This document shows positions 22,407 to 36,200 of a stretch of 64,000 nucleotides of DNA, piece by piece. Location: NCBI GenBank assembly GCA_032209605.1, contig JASFXZ010000003.1:28608762-28672761 (forward strand). Direction: 5' to 3'. Each line of letters opens with the position of its first letter. Within the stretch, counting starts at the first letter, position 1. This stretch comes from Mactromeris polynyma (lineage: Eukaryota > Mollusca > Bivalvia > Venerida > Mactridae). The notes below the pieces were generated by a model, which ran no database searches, had not been told where the DNA came from, and was given only the letters and a program-made list of their open reading frames with translations. The translations under genes and the position numbers were made by a program.

Positions 22407-24710
22407 ATGTCAATAGAACAACTTTTTACCAATAGAGGGACTGGACCCTACTCGAAGCCTTTGAAGGTGATAGTGGTCATTACAGGCGAGATCGTCTCAT
22501 ACCGTGATGGGAGAAACAATGACTGAATCACTGAACGTGGCCATTGCGGACTCAGAAAGATGTATACGGGGTGTTGTGTATGATCCCCTGAAATTTGCAA
22601 AATTCAGGGAAGGGAACTCCCTAGTTCTGAGAGATATAATTCGTAAGACAGACGACAATAATCATGCCATTGTCATCACGAAAAATACAAATGTCTTTAT
22701 AACTACGGATATTGACGTGCCGGACTACCTGGTGGAAGCGGGGAGGAAGATCATATACCCACCACCAGCAGATGTGGTACCAATTGCAGAGGCTGTGAGA
22801 TCCCCACCCAGGGCAAGAGTGTCCGTTACCGAGAAAATTGTACAGGTTAGTTTTCATTCTTGTTCTGTTAATTACAAACAACAGGTGAAGGTAAATACAC
22901 ATTCACTAAAAATGTTAGTTAAGTTCCATTCAATCGCTCTCCACACTTTAGCAGCAACATTCACACACATAAAGCTCCATCATGTAAAGTCCAAAAAAAA
23001 ACATCCCTATGAAGTTAAGACTTGCAAATGTATACTGTTTTTGGTTATCCGTTAATATGGACACCTTGGTTTTTATGTCTCCTGTTTTTATGTATTCAGT
23101 AATTTAAAGAAAAATAAGTTCAGTCAGTTAACAGACTGTCCATTGATTTTTTGAGAGATATATGTCTATCCTACTGATAAATGAATGTTGCTTGTTTCGC
23201 TTCTTTGTTTGATGTTTACATTATTTGTGTGTGTGTTAATGGATAATGTCCTATTATTTTCACTGCTATACCAACATAAACATTGTTGCTACCTGACTAT
23301 GGACAGGTGATAATTTTTGATATTTATGCACCTCTTATTATTGGTTGTATATAGCAAAATTTAAACAGATTATTGTCACACAGCAGGTTATACATGTTAT
23401 GGTTTTTACTGATAGCTTTATCATGATTTTATATTAAAATTAGCATATTTTAATTGCTGTTAGGATTGACAACTGCCAACTGTTATTGTAATATCATTGT
23501 CTTACACATTTTACCAAATAGTATCACAACACACACTTGTTGTTTGTTTTTTATTGTACCTTAGCATACAGTTTTGAACACAATGGCCACCAATCTAGAC
23601 ATGTGATTACAAGGTAGTGTTCACCAATATTAGACTTAATACAATCGCTTTGTGTTTAATTACAGGAGGAGGAGACAAAAACCCTCAGTGTCCGGGGGGA
23701 GAGTGTAAACCTCAAATCAATCCATTTGGAAGATGGTAGTTTAAAGGTCCGGGTGGCCCTATGGAGGGAAGCCTCATCTGTTGAATGTAGGCCAGGGGAT
23801 CATGTAACAATAACAGATGTTACTACCAACATTTACCAGGGCGAGACAAGCCTACAGACTACAGTACGCTCTGAGATCAAGGTAATACAGTTATGAATTT
23901 AAAACTTATTAGACTAACTATGTGTGCATTTACATCACATATCATATGAAAAATCCCTTAGTATTTATATATTCACTTGAATACAGAAGGCAGTTGTATG
24001 GTATTCACACTGTTTATGCCACTAAGGGACTATTGTACTGCTTGCAATACTTCAGACACTTTTTGTTTCTGGTGTTGTTGTTTCTTGTTTTTCTTCGACT
24101 CTAGAACAAATTTTACAAGTAATACTTTAATGGAATATCCACTATCAATTGAAAATGTGTAGCCCACAAAATGCCTTGACTCACATTTTTTTCTAGTTTG
24201 AATGCAAACTAACATGTGTAGGATGTTAGCCATGATGGTATTTTGTAAAATATATTAGAATTAGTACCTTGGGAACATTTAGAAATTGAATATTACAAAT
24301 CAGCATAAACCAGGAAATAGAAATATTTTGCCAGCAAAACACATTTTGCTAGATGCAGCCAACCTAATATATGTAACCAAACACTGTATGGAACTTGGTA
24401 TTACAGCGTATGTTTCTTATTCAGTAATATTTTTGGTTTGTTCTAATCCTTTACATTTTTATAATTGTAGAAGACTGATACACCAACAGTTGTGTCCAGG
24501 GTGTTGGTTGTTGGTGTTTCTGTTGAAGAGAGTGAAACAGAGTTGCTAATAGATGATGACAGCATCATCACTGTGCCAAGTGAGCTGCTGGCTGCTGCTG
24601 TAAGCAGTGATGGGCCGGTCGACATTGAGATGCTTACAGCTGCTGGACCACTCACCCTGGTGATAACTTGCAAGGGTAGCGAAGTTTTGTACATTGGTTT
24701 GGATGAGTGA
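22407..24710 (+). CDS. RPA-like OB-fold protein gene, with apparent frame break in the first exon
   Basis: Coding exons are 22407-22845 (or from ATG 22507), 23666-23881 and 24471-24710, all joined in phase 0 with clean GT-AG borders. From ATG 22507 the product is 264 aa. The segment from exon 2, with KVRVALWRE, a GDHVTITDV turn and TNIYQGETSLQTT, has the strand pattern of an RPA70-type OB fold, so single-stranded nucleic acid binding is likely; the part before it (GVVYDP.KFAKF.EGNSLVLRDIIRK) looks like another OB fold. An ATG directly after the acceptor (22407) opens a different frame (GPYSKPLKVIVVITGEIVSY), which looks like the missing first strands but stops at 22524. A one-base shift near 22520 would join the two. 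It is either a sequencing error, a young pseudogene, or translation starts at 22507. I do not recognise an orthologue. Confidence 0.72.
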
Positions 24711-27547
24711 AAATATTGTAAATATTAGATTGTTTTACATTTGTTGCAGTATTATTTGGGAATAGGGTATTATGCACAAATTTGGAGATTTTTATTGCTT
24801 ATTTTATAAATATACTAATGTACTATTTCCATATACAATTTTTCTATGCCATTCTCATTGGTTTCTTTTGTTATAAATGTTCATGTACTGTTAACAACTT
24901 AATATAAATAATATTCTTGTGTAAGCTTTTCTATTTGTTATACAAATCAAAATTTTGCTATCTTGATACCTTTTTCAGTTTTACCAAGTCTATTATTTCT
25001 ACCCATTACTATTGATCTGGAATCTATAATCTGTACTATTTGCACAAATAATGTTTACCATGCCATTGATCTTGGTACTCCAAGTGCAAAAAACATTAGA
25101 TACAAGAGCAAATGTTGTATCTAGTCTCATTATGTAATGTGCCCTATAACTAAATACGCTTTTTGTAAATAAACATTGTTGTGTTCATTTTTTTATGATG
25201 ATTATGTCCTATTTTACTTAGTTTTACATGTTTTTTTATGTCCGTATATATCTCTCATTGGAACATTACAATGATTTGCTAGATGCATAGTCAACCCTAT
25301 TTACATTATTATACATGCATTATTTATTTTACCTAAACAAAAACTAAGCACCCTGTTACACTTACATCTACTGCCATAATGTAATGTGTCCTACAACCGT
25401 ATATTCTCTTTGTAAATAATTAATGTTGTGTACAATTCTTCCTATCGGTTATGTCTTACTTTACATATAAAGGATGTTTATACAACGTTTTACATGTTTT
25501 TTTATGTTCTATGTATATATCTCTCATAGGAACATTTCAATGATTTGCTATATGCATAGTATTATTAACATTATGTTACTTGTATTATTTAAAGCATACA
25601 ATATTTAATGCTCTATTTTCATAGAATGGCTTCATAATTGTTACTGAAACACACAAATATTTGGTATTTGTTTTTAAATATAATTAAACAAGCACACTTC
25701 ACTTGTAATAATTTTCTAGTGCAGATATCAGTATTTACTGATGTCAGAAACGTCACATTTTGCAGTCAGTAATAATATTGTCTATATGCCTTATGGTTAT
25801 TCCCCTGACGTATGTCATGCCAAGATAAATACGAAATATACTTCTTATATAGGGAAAGTAAACTAGAACAGGCTAACAAGATTTTTTTATAAATGATGGA
25901 ACCAAAATTATAAAAAACAAGATTATCCATGCACATACAATGTTTTTCAGAATGTATCTATGCATAATGCTTTTTTATAAAACCTTGTTGGCATGTGGTA
26001 GATTTGTTCATTATCTATATATCCAAGTGTTTCTGTATCAAAATTAGGCAAAGCTAATACAGCTGTTTTCTACAGCATATATTGCCTTAACATTGGTGTG
26101 CATAATATTGTTGACTAGAGTTTTCCAATGTTTTGTATATTTTCCATTTATATGTGTCTCAGTGTTTGTTTATATGGAGTAACGTTAGTAGTTTATGAAC
26201 AAAACTAGTGTTCCTGCTAATCACGCTACACATCATGACATAACAAATCCCGCCAAATGCTATGTATGAATACACTTACATTTTTATAATGTACTAAATT
26301 TAGAACTTTTTAAAAGCTATAACATTACGAAATGTAAAAAGTTAAAAATGTATGATAAGTCTGTAAGCCGGTTTTCTTGTGGTGCTTCTCATATGTAAAC
26401 CCTAGATGTGTCATGCTAACATGGTTATATGCTTTCATTTATATACATTAGATACTTATGTTTATTGATTGTGGGTAAACAAATATTAGGTACAGCCAGG
26501 ACTTTGTAACCATCAGTGTCGTATTGCTATGAATTTGCAAGCATATACCATTTTTTATCATTTTTATTAGACCAATTTATGAAGCAATCCTAATAGTTAG
26601 TTCCCACAATTACAATATTTACCTCTCTTGTTTTGGATTGTTGGCCAAATTGATAGGCAAATTATCATAAAGTTTATAGGGAGTATAAAGTAAATGATGC
26701 TAAACTAACCAGATATTAAAAAAAACATTGTTGTACAAAATGTGTTTGTCACATGCATACTCTCTCTATATTTTCCCAATTATTCTATACATGGAAATTA
26801 ACCATATATGAGCTCAACAGTTTGACCTATAAAAATGGCTATGAACAAGACGTGTATTTTGTACAAGTGGGAACAATCTAGTGTTGTTGTTTAGTTTACA
26901 TTATTATGTTTTACTTTTTATTGATGATCTGTTATTTTTAATAAAAGTTTAGAAATTTTACACACTGTTGTTGCCTATCTTGTGTTGAATATACAATTGT
27001 TACTGTTTATAAGCCATCAGTGGGATCATAGCTAACGTGACGAATGTATATGTCACGTCTCACAAACTCCACTACTACTGATATGCAGTAAAAATAGCAC
27101 TAATAGATTTGTGTTTGAATTTTGTTCAGTTCTGAATGCCTTTCCGACAGGTATGATCATTTATTAGTCTATACATGGTCTACCTAGGTTCAATAAGAAG
27201 TGTTTCGTCAGTTTTACTGCAAGCAACAGACAGCTTCCACACTTAAAAGTAAGCAGTGTGGCGCTTGTCATCTTGGAAAGATGAAAATTTACAACTGGGT
27301 AGGCCTGAACATGTCACAAACCCATGACCTACAGATGGGTATTCTAGCATGCTACCAACTGCGCTAGCCATGCCTGTTTAAGTCCAAGTGGATGTTACAT
27401 GTTATGATTTCCAAGGAATACTACAATGATATGGTAACAATATGGACGCATTTAATGCAATAGTGTCTTAATCTGAATACTGTACGTCTCAGGTGAGAGT
27501 ATGGATATGACAAATGCAATCCGAACTAGTAAGGCAAGGTACTACAC
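24711..27547. other. AT-rich region without recognised genes
   Basis: No coding exon with homology or good splice sites was found. An AATAAA at about 25168 may end the OB-fold transcript. Two diverged copies of a ~250-bp block sit at about 25130-25300 and 25380-25560 (shared TTTTACATGTTTTTTTATGT and ATATATCTCTCAT.GGAACATT). A SINE-like stretch begins about 27175. Confidence 0.6.
27175..27385 (-). repeat. tRNA-derived SINE
   Basis: On the minus strand a tRNA-like head starts near 27385 (GGCATGGCTAGCGCAGTTGGTA as A-box region, then GGTCATGGGTTTGTGACATG as a B-box-like region). It is followed by a body containing a cytosine-rich inverted pair around AAGCAGTGTGG. A related body fragment (CACTGCAAGCGATTG, CAGCAGTGGGAG) occurs at about 29338-29397, on the other side of the 27548-29224 element and in the opposite orientation. 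Boundaries are approximate. Confidence 0.45.
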
Positions 27548-29224
27548 TATGGTGGCATATTACTGCCACCAGTTAGCATGATAGCGTTCGCGAATAAATT
27601 CGTGTTAACCACTTAATTATTACGATAATTATCTAGCTATCTAGTTAATATTCGTGATAAATTTTCGGTATGATAAATATAATAAAACTAGAAACAGGCT
27701 TGAAATTACCCAGAACTGCCACCTCTTACCTTTTTATGATATATTACACTAGATTTAAGTGGTAACACGAATCTTATCTAGTTGACCACTTATTATGTTA
27801 CTTAGTAACTCAAATTCGCGAATTTCACTTAAGATTCGTGTTACCACTTATTAATTTTTGGCTTCTAGATGTAAGTGGTAACACGAATCTTAAGTGAAAT
27901 TTGCGAATTTGAGTTATTAAGTAACATAATAAGTAGTCAACTAGATAAGATTCGTGTTACCACTTACATGTAGAAGCCAAAAATGAATAAGTGGTAACAC
28001 GAATCTTAAGTGAAATTTGCGAATTTGAGTTATTAAGTAACATAATAAGTAGTCAACTAGATAAGATTCGTGTTTCCACTTACATGTAGAAGCCAAAAAT
28101 GAATAAGTGGTAACACGAATCTTAAGTGAAATTCGCGAATTTGAGTTATTAAGTAACATAATAAGTAGTCAACTAGATAAGATTCGTGTTACCACTTACA
28201 GGTAGAAGCCAAACATGAATTAGTGGTAACACGAATCTTAAGTGAAATTCGCGAATTTGAGTTATTAAGTAACATAATAAGTAGTCAACTAGATAAGATT
28301 CGTGTTACCACTTACATGTAGAAGCCAAAAATGAATAAGTGGTAGCACGAATCTTAAGTGAAATTCGCGAATTTGAGTTATTAAGTAACATAATAAGTAG
28401 TCAACTAGATAAGATTCGTGTTTCCACTTACATGTAGAAGTCAAAAATGAATAAGTGGTAACACGAATCTTAAGTGAAATTCGCGAATTTGAGTTATTAA
28501 GTAACATAATAAGTAGTCAACTAGATAAGATTCGTGTTACCACTTCATGTAGAAGCCAAAAATGAATAAGTGGTAACACGAATCTTAAGTGAAATTTGCG
28601 AATTTGAGTTATTAAGTAACATAATAAGTAGTCAACTAGATAAGATTCGTGTTTCCACTTACATGTAGAAGTCAAAAATGAATAAGTGGTAACACGAATC
28701 TTAAGTGAAATTCGCGAATTTGAGTTATTAAGTAACATAATAAGTGGTCAACTAGATAAGATTCGTGTTACCACTTCATGTAGAAGCCAAAAATGAATAA
28801 GTGGTAACACGAATCTTAAGTGAAATTCGCGAATTTGAGTTATTAAGTAACATAATAAGTGGTCAACTAGATAAGATTCGTGTTACCACTTACATGTAAA
28901 AGTCAAAAACGCCTTTATAAATAAGTGGTAACACGAATCTTAAGTGAAATTCGCGAATTTGAGTTATTAAGTAACATAATAAGTTGTCAACTAGATAAGA
29001 TTCGTGTTGCCACTTAAATATAGTGCAATACATCATAAAAATGTAAGAGGTGGCAGTTATGGGCACTTTCAAGCCTGTTTCTAGTTGTATGATATTTATC
29101 TTACCGAAAATTTATCACGAATATTAACTAGATAGCTAGATAATTATCGTAATAATTAAGTGGTTAACACGAATTTATTCGCGAACGCTATCATGCTAAC
29201 TGGTGGCAGTAATATGCCACCATA
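27548..29224. mobile_element. Non-autonomous DNA element with ~225-bp terminal inverted repeats
   Basis: The left end (TATGGTGGCATATTACTGCC, from 27548) and the right end (ending 29224) are inverted copies over about 225 bp with few mismatches. The flanks carry the same six bases, CTACAC (27542-27547 and 29225-29230), a likely target duplication. The outermost bases are themselves palindromic (GGTGGCA...TGCCACC). No protein is encoded; the interior is a satellite array. I cannot assign a superfamily: the 6-bp duplication and long repeats do not match a family I can name with confidence. Confidence 0.85.
27757..29016. repeat. Internal ~115-bp satellite of hairpin units
   Basis: About ten direct copies of a 113-124-bp unit run from about 27873 to 29016, preceded by one copy in inverted orientation (27757-27866). 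Each unit is framed by an inverted pair, AAGTGGTAACACGAATCTTA at one side and TAAGATTCGTGTTACCACTT at the other. It also contains ATTCGCGAAT or ATTTGCGAAT and a linker such as CATGTAGAAGCCAAAAATGAA. Each unit can therefore fold as a cruciform. Short open frames across it are by-products of the repeat. Confidence 0.9.
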
Positions 29225-29230
29225 CTACAC

Positions 29231-32200
29231 CTATGGTTATAATTAGTTGACTTAGTACAGGGTTCTATAAGGTTGGGTTAACACCCAATCAACAGCTTGG
29301 ATCATCTACACAGGATCTCAATAACCAGTACATTCCTTGGTTTCACTGCAAGCGATTGTAGGCTTCCCACTTATGTCAGCAGTGGGAGGTAAATGATTCA
29401 AAAAGGTTCCTTGACCAGATCACCACCATGACTAGCTATATACATGCAAAAAAGAAGAGTGGTGTGCATTGTGCATCTGTCTGTTAACATGTTTGGTTTA
29501 TTGGATGCAATTAGATCCAAATTATGATGTATCTAATATACAAGTAACATATTGTTTTTTTTCGAAAATCAGCAAGATACCTCCCTACAACACTAGGAAA
29601 TAACATATTTGTCCATTGGGCCTATAATTAAGTTTCTGAACACAGTTGTGCTCACAATTTCCTACCTTTGTAATTACACGATAGCAAACAAGGAATGCTT
29701 GGAAATGCACACTATCCATGCCTCACATTCCGTATACATTACACTACACCTATATATAGACATATATTATGTTACAACGCGCTGGTTTTCAGGACTCTCA
29801 GTCCTTTGATATAAATATAGCAATTAATTGTCAGTATACAAATATTTACACATAAACACGAAGTGAAACGCGTCGTCTGCTTAGAGCGTGTTATCTACCA
29901 TATCGTGAAATTTACGCATAGGTAAAATCGCGAGCCTAGGCAGGATAAATCGATAAGAGATGTCGTTATGTAGTCTGATTCATAACCCGGTATGTACTAG
30001 CCCTGACTAGGCAGATAACTCAGCAGACGATAGCAGTAGCCAGAGATACGTATATGTGGTGATTTTCTGTTTAATGTTGTTGAACCGATCGCATGTACAT
30101 AAACGTTTGACTACGTTTTGTGTTTCTTAGTTCGCATAGCAGTTGTAGTCACTCGATATGAATCCCTATTGATTTGATTTGTTCTAGTAACACATTATTT
30201 ATCGTTAACCATCAGAAACTTAGGGATCCATAAGTCTTCCAGAAATCGTGCGATTACCGTCGAGTTTTCAGCGTTTTGACCCTTACATGGCCTGTAAACA
30301 GCGCGGATGCTTCATGTGACGGATGCATAAGGTAATAGAAAATAGTGTAAAATAATTTGAATAAAGCAACTACTAGCAACGGTAATATAATCATCTGCAG
30401 AAAATCACCAAACCTACTGATAAATTGATGCTGTGTTTTTAGCAAGGGGCTCGTCAGAGCCAATTGCTATAGTAGGCGAAATCCGCGGACACTCATCGGA
30501 TAAACTCTTACTTTCTGAACCGCCAAAGCTACATACTCCTGAAGAAAGAAGTCCCTGTCTAACAAAGAAATAGCGGTAAGCATGTGCGATATCAGCTGGA
30601 AACGGCTTTGAACTGACATCACCGACGCATTAGAAAGAGCCCCTTTGTTATTTAAATATTGCAATTACAGAACAAAAAAATGTATATATCAACACGGACT
30701 ATGATAATGTTTATATGTCCGTGATATCAATACACCGCAGTCGCAGGAATTTATCACATGACTTGATCATTTACTTATCAGGCGTGAATCACACGTGAAG
30801 TGCTTATGAAATCCCGGAATATTACGATAGTACAAGATATTGTACACTAGGCCAGGGCTTCCTCATTGTCCGTGGAGTTAGCCGGACAGCGATGCCCGTC
30901 ATCTTAGCATCATAACACTAATACATTCATGTTTTTTCTCATCGTTGTACCCCTTTGATAAATCAAGTCGCTACCACCATCCATCATTATTTCTTATAAG
31001 TCTCATTTTGAGTTAATGTGATTTAAACTCCCCCTCAAAAAGGTTCGAGGCTTACCCATCGCTTACTTAAATTACTGCAGCCCAAAATTGAATTGCTACA
31101 GAGAACACAGATATTCGGCCGCACGTTACATATACAAGAAAATGGTGACACATAATGTATCCAAAGAACATTTATCGTATATTGAAATCATGGGAAATGC
31201 AATTTTCCGTCATTGTTCCATTGAATATCTACGATTTACGGAAATTGTTCTAAATTGAATAAATTCACATACTTTTTGTTTTATTGTAATCCTGTCTGTA
31301 GGTCGGTCGATTGGTTTTTCTGTCCAATATACAACATATGTAGTTTGTGTGGCTAACTACTTCTTCAGTTTTCAAGGGATTGCAATGCAATTTGATAATA
31401 CAAGTACCATGATTTGTAGATGTGGAAGACATAAATTTGCTGTGCATCCATCAAAATGTTAAAGAATTCTGTCCCTTTGAACTGAAGTCTCCTTTTAGAA
31501 CACATGTAATAACATTATAGTTTATGTTGCAAAATACGTTAGTTTTCAATGGATTCCTTTTAAACATGGCATATAATCAACATTAAGGTACTGTTTACTT
31601 CTTCTCCATCCATCTTTCTGACTGTCTATAACAATTCTTTGGATATAATCTTGTTTTTAACTCCCTATATTGTTTAACAAACTGACATAACAGTGTTCTT
31701 GAAAGAATAATTGCGATAGATAAATGTATATCAAAGTGACGTCTGTGATCTGCAGTGAGTCCCTTGCTGTCATCACTTTCAGTGCTTTGATTATATAAAC
31801 GTGTTAGCGTGGTTCACAATTTTATGTTTTCCTTACAACAAAATCATATTGAAACCAAGAAGATAAGTTGTTAAGTGTGCATTAACACAATACACTGTCG
31901 TCTAGTCAGTGTGTTTTATCGATTGTTATACCATAATTCAAACCAAAAGTATTTAGGAAAATAAATTTATCACATAACATATGATGTGCTATTGATTATA
32001 ACCCATGCATTATGTATTATATTAAACTATTGGGAGTATTTATTCAATTGAGAACTGATCTCTTGTCATGTTCACATGCAGTCAGCACAAAAACATGGCC
32101 ACACAATCTCTATATGCCATGTGACAAACTTTGCTATATTAAAAAAACTCAATTTCAGAGAATGTTCTGATCATAATACGTTGAGAAATTTTATCATATT

Positions 32201-33247
32201 GATTAAGAGTATTATCCTTCATGTATCGAAATACAAATAACAAAATTACGAAGAACAAACGATGGATGAAATTCATTTATTTTTATTTCAGTACATGAAG
32301 AATAATACTTTTAATCAATAATTCTACATCGATATAAAGGAAAACAAAAAGTTGTCCATCAACAAATAAACATATATCATACGATTACTTCAGATTGGTG
32401 GAGAGTATCATGAGGCGGACTGGGAGATAATATGAACACATATATGGTAAGACACAAGAAACTGAAAGAACAAGTAATGCATTCTACTTTGGCAAGGACA
32501 GCGTAACGAGATGGTGGGGGGATGTTATAGAGGAGTGGGGGAGAAGGTGTTTATAGGAGTCAATAACGTACTAAAAGCACAAATATATAAAAAGTGAAGA
32601 GGAAGAAAGACGAAAAACGTTTAGGAGTCGAACGGAAAATACTAGTTCAGGACAAATGTTGTAATATATAAGACTAGATGTGTCAATAGGACACAGATGC
32701 CACCACTATGGGCTATTAAAAGGACCATTACTGCTGAAACATAGGTGGAATGTAACCAAAATCAAACAAGGCCAGTACTTTATTATCCTATGCGTATGTG
32801 CCCAATATGAATTGAATCCATCCATCATTTCAAGAGTAATTGATCGGAAACCAATTTTCTCACAGACTGGACAGACATAAGAGGAATAGCACTTTATGCC
32901 TCTTCGCCATTCTTGCAGGGCATAAACAATAAGAAAACACAAAACCAGAAGAGAGAAACAAACAACAGAAAGATATTACAGTCAAAGAATACATAAGTGT
33001 AACACATTCAGCTGTTGTAGAGCAACACTGTATACAATACATTTCACAATAGACAGTACACTAATAGTAAGTCACAAAATCCAAATGTCACCTAGTCCAC
33101 TTTTTAACAAAAGGACCAAGTTTGGAATAAATGTTCACTAATTAATTGTTGTCTTTATGAGCACTAGGCCTTCATTTGATCAATATGAATGCATTGGCCT
33201 ACTAGTGATGCATAATAATTAATATTAAAATTTTGCAATATAGCAGA
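29231..33247. other. Region without recognised genes
   Basis: Mostly AT-rich sequence. A stretch around 29860-30680 is less AT-rich and has more CpG, and could be regulatory or a decayed exon. At 32670-32710 there is a fragment (AATAGGACACAGATGCC) of the repeat also found at 43170-43200. The NUF2 3' UTR probably reaches left from 33247 into this region. Confidence 0.5.
30254..30664 (-). other. Unrecognised reading frame with one in-frame stop
   Basis: A single frame is open from 30664 to 30254 except for a TAG at 30466-30464. The second half has a hydrophobic stretch (LPLLVVALFKLFYTIFYYL) that could span a membrane. I find no homology, no clear splice sites and no codon signal strong enough to call a gene; chance or a decayed gene are both possible. 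Confidence 0.2.
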
Positions 33248-36200
33248 TTATATTTTCGCTAAACACCTGATTTCATCCCAATGGGATCCAAAATCCTTGT
33301 TGTAGGCATCCACCTGAAAAAGAAAAAAAAGCTTTACATGGAAAACCCCTAAAGAATCTTTAGTAAAGATAATAAATTGAAGTGAAATTTCCAGTTTTAG
33401 TTAAATTTTGCAAGATCATGTTTACAACATAAGTTTAGAATGGTTACATGCCATTCACTGACATTCACTTGATCAGCAAGCTATAATTAAGTTAGTTATA
33501 TCAATAAACAAGTTATCTTAGTAACAACTTGATATTTTACCATTCATTATAAGCATACATTTGGTGTCATGAGAGATAGCAAACAGCAAATTACATACAT
33601 TACTTTAAACCCATGTGTGATATTTGTAAAATACATTACGGTTCTAAATTAAAAACTGATACCCAATTGTAGGACAAATTCTCACTTTTTCCAGAAGCCG
33701 TGCATATAATTCCTTCAGTCTTTCAATATCTCTTTCAGTACTCTTTTGTGTAGCAGATATTTCTTGCTCAATTCTCTTTTTGTACTCAAAAAGCTCAGAT
33801 TTCCTTTCTGTGTCACAATTCTGTTTTGCAAGAAACTCTTCCTTCTCACTGAAAAAATAAATAAATACGCTTCATTCACATATTACAGACAAACTAAACA
33901 TATAAAGGAAGAGGCTCTGCCTCCTGGCAGCAATGTTTCAAGACAAATCGAACAATATTGGAAGAAGGTCACCCAAGGAACATTTGTGTGAAATTATATA
34001 AAGATTTCCTTGGTAATTTTCGACTAGAAGAGTTTTCAGTTTTTACTTTCTGTTGCCATGGCAACAAAAGTTCTGCATGGATCCACTTCATTTGAAGAAT
34101 TTTAGTAGAGGACCATCCAAGGATCCTTCCTGTTAAGTTTTATCAGAAGTGGCCATGCAGTTTAGGAGGAGATGTTTGTAGCAAAATGTTGACCGCCAAC
34201 AACGATGGACACCGGCTAATTCGTACTAATGAGAGCTAAAAAGGTGACCAATACAATATTCTTAATTCTCAAGATTTATTTGCTTAGTAACCTTTTTCTT
34301 TCCATACCATGAGCACAACTCTGTGTTTTTTAATCATACACTGTAAACTGCAGAGTAGTAAAATTTAAACAGTACTTACTTTCTCAGCGCCTGACATTGT
34401 TCCTGAAGAACTCGTAGTCTACTTTGATGTTGTAGAGACATTTTGGAGAGTTTCTCCTGCCTAGCAAACGACATTTGTTGCCGCTGTTCCTTATGTGTAC
34501 ATAACTCTCTTTCCTGTTCTTTATGCTCCTGAATCTTGTCAAACAACTGCGCTATCTCAGTTTGTCTAATACTAGAATTATATACAAACATGTCACAGTA
34601 AATGTTGCAAAGAAACAAGCAGCAAATAATATGATGGACAATGTGAAGTTGAAAAGTGAACAGGCATTATGGTGAAGAGACATTACAAGGATCCACAAGT
34701 AAGAAAGAAATATGTTTTTCATAATAAGGCCAGGTTTACAGATTCTGAAAAAAGACTAAACCAGTCACCATGCTTTGTTATGTAGTTATTTCAATCAATA
34801 TAATTCGTTGCACTCTATGTATTTAAAACTGAACCACAAAATTACAGGAATATAAATAAAACTTCTACCATATTAGACCAAAATACCTTCAACAGACTCA
34901 TATAAATTGTATAGTCATTTAAATGTTTATAAAGTGATTAATGCACCATTATACAAGTAGTCAATACATGATACAATGTCATATGATACACTAGAGCTAT
35001 CACAAAAATGAACAAAGGATTTAACAGAGGAAACAAGGTCCCTTAACTAAGTAAAATATTACAACAGTCCCATCATACAGATGTTCACTACAACACTGCA
35101 TTAACAAGGTCCCTTAACTAAGTAAAATATTACAACAGTGCCATCATACAGATGTTCACTACAACACTGCATTAACAAGGTCCCTTAACTAAGTAAAATA
35201 TTACAACAGTGCCATCATACAGATGTTCACTACAACACTGCATTAACAAGGTCCCTTAACTAAGTAAAATATTACAACAGCGCCATCATACAGATGTTCA
35301 CTACAACACTGCATTAACAAGGTCCCTTAACTAAGTAAAATATTACAACAGCCCCATCATACAGATGTTCACTACAACACTGCATTAACAAGGTCCCTTA
35401 ACTAAGTAAAATATTACAACAGCACCATCATACAGATGTTCACTACAACACTGCATTAACAAGGTCCCTTAACTAAGTAAAATATTACAACAGCCCCATC
35501 ATACAGATGTTCACTACAACACTGCATTAACAAGGTCCCTTAACTAAGTAAAATATTACAACAGCACCATCATACAGATGTTCACTACAACACTGCATTA
35601 ACAAGGTCCCTTAACTAAGTAAAATATTACAACAGCCCCATCATACAGATGTTCACTACAACACTGCATTAACAAGGTCCCTTAACTAAGTAAAATATTA
35701 CAACAGCACCATCATACAGATGTTCACTACAACACTGCATTAACAAGGTCCCTTAACTAAGTAAAATATTACAACTACGTCATCATACAGATGTTCACTA
35801 CAACACTGCATTTACAAGGTCCCTTAACTAAGTAAAATATTACAACAGCACCATCATACAGATGTTCACTACAACACTGCATTAACAAGGTCCCTTAACT
35901 AAGTAAAATATTACAACAGCGCCATCATACAGATGTTCACTACAACACTGCATTAACAAGGTCCCTTAACTAAGTAAAATATTACAACAGCACCATCATA
36001 CAGATGTTCACTACAACACTGCATTAACAAGGTCCCTTAACTAAGTAAAATATTACAACTACGTCATCATACAGATGTTCACTACAACACTGCATTTACA
36101 AGGTCCCTTAACTAAGTAAAATATTACAACAGCACCATCATACAGATGTTCACTACAACACTGCATTAACAAGGTCCCTTAACTAAGTAAAATATTACAA

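Noticed and set aside
22504..23055. 183-codon frame as one exon of the OB-fold gene
   Set aside because: A strong donor after 22845 and the matching acceptor at 23666 keep the phase; the remainder is intron read-through.
27757..29016. CRISPR-like array because of regular repeats and spacers
   Set aside because: Units are near-identical throughout with no unique spacers, they are inside a terminal-repeat element, and the genome is eukaryotic.
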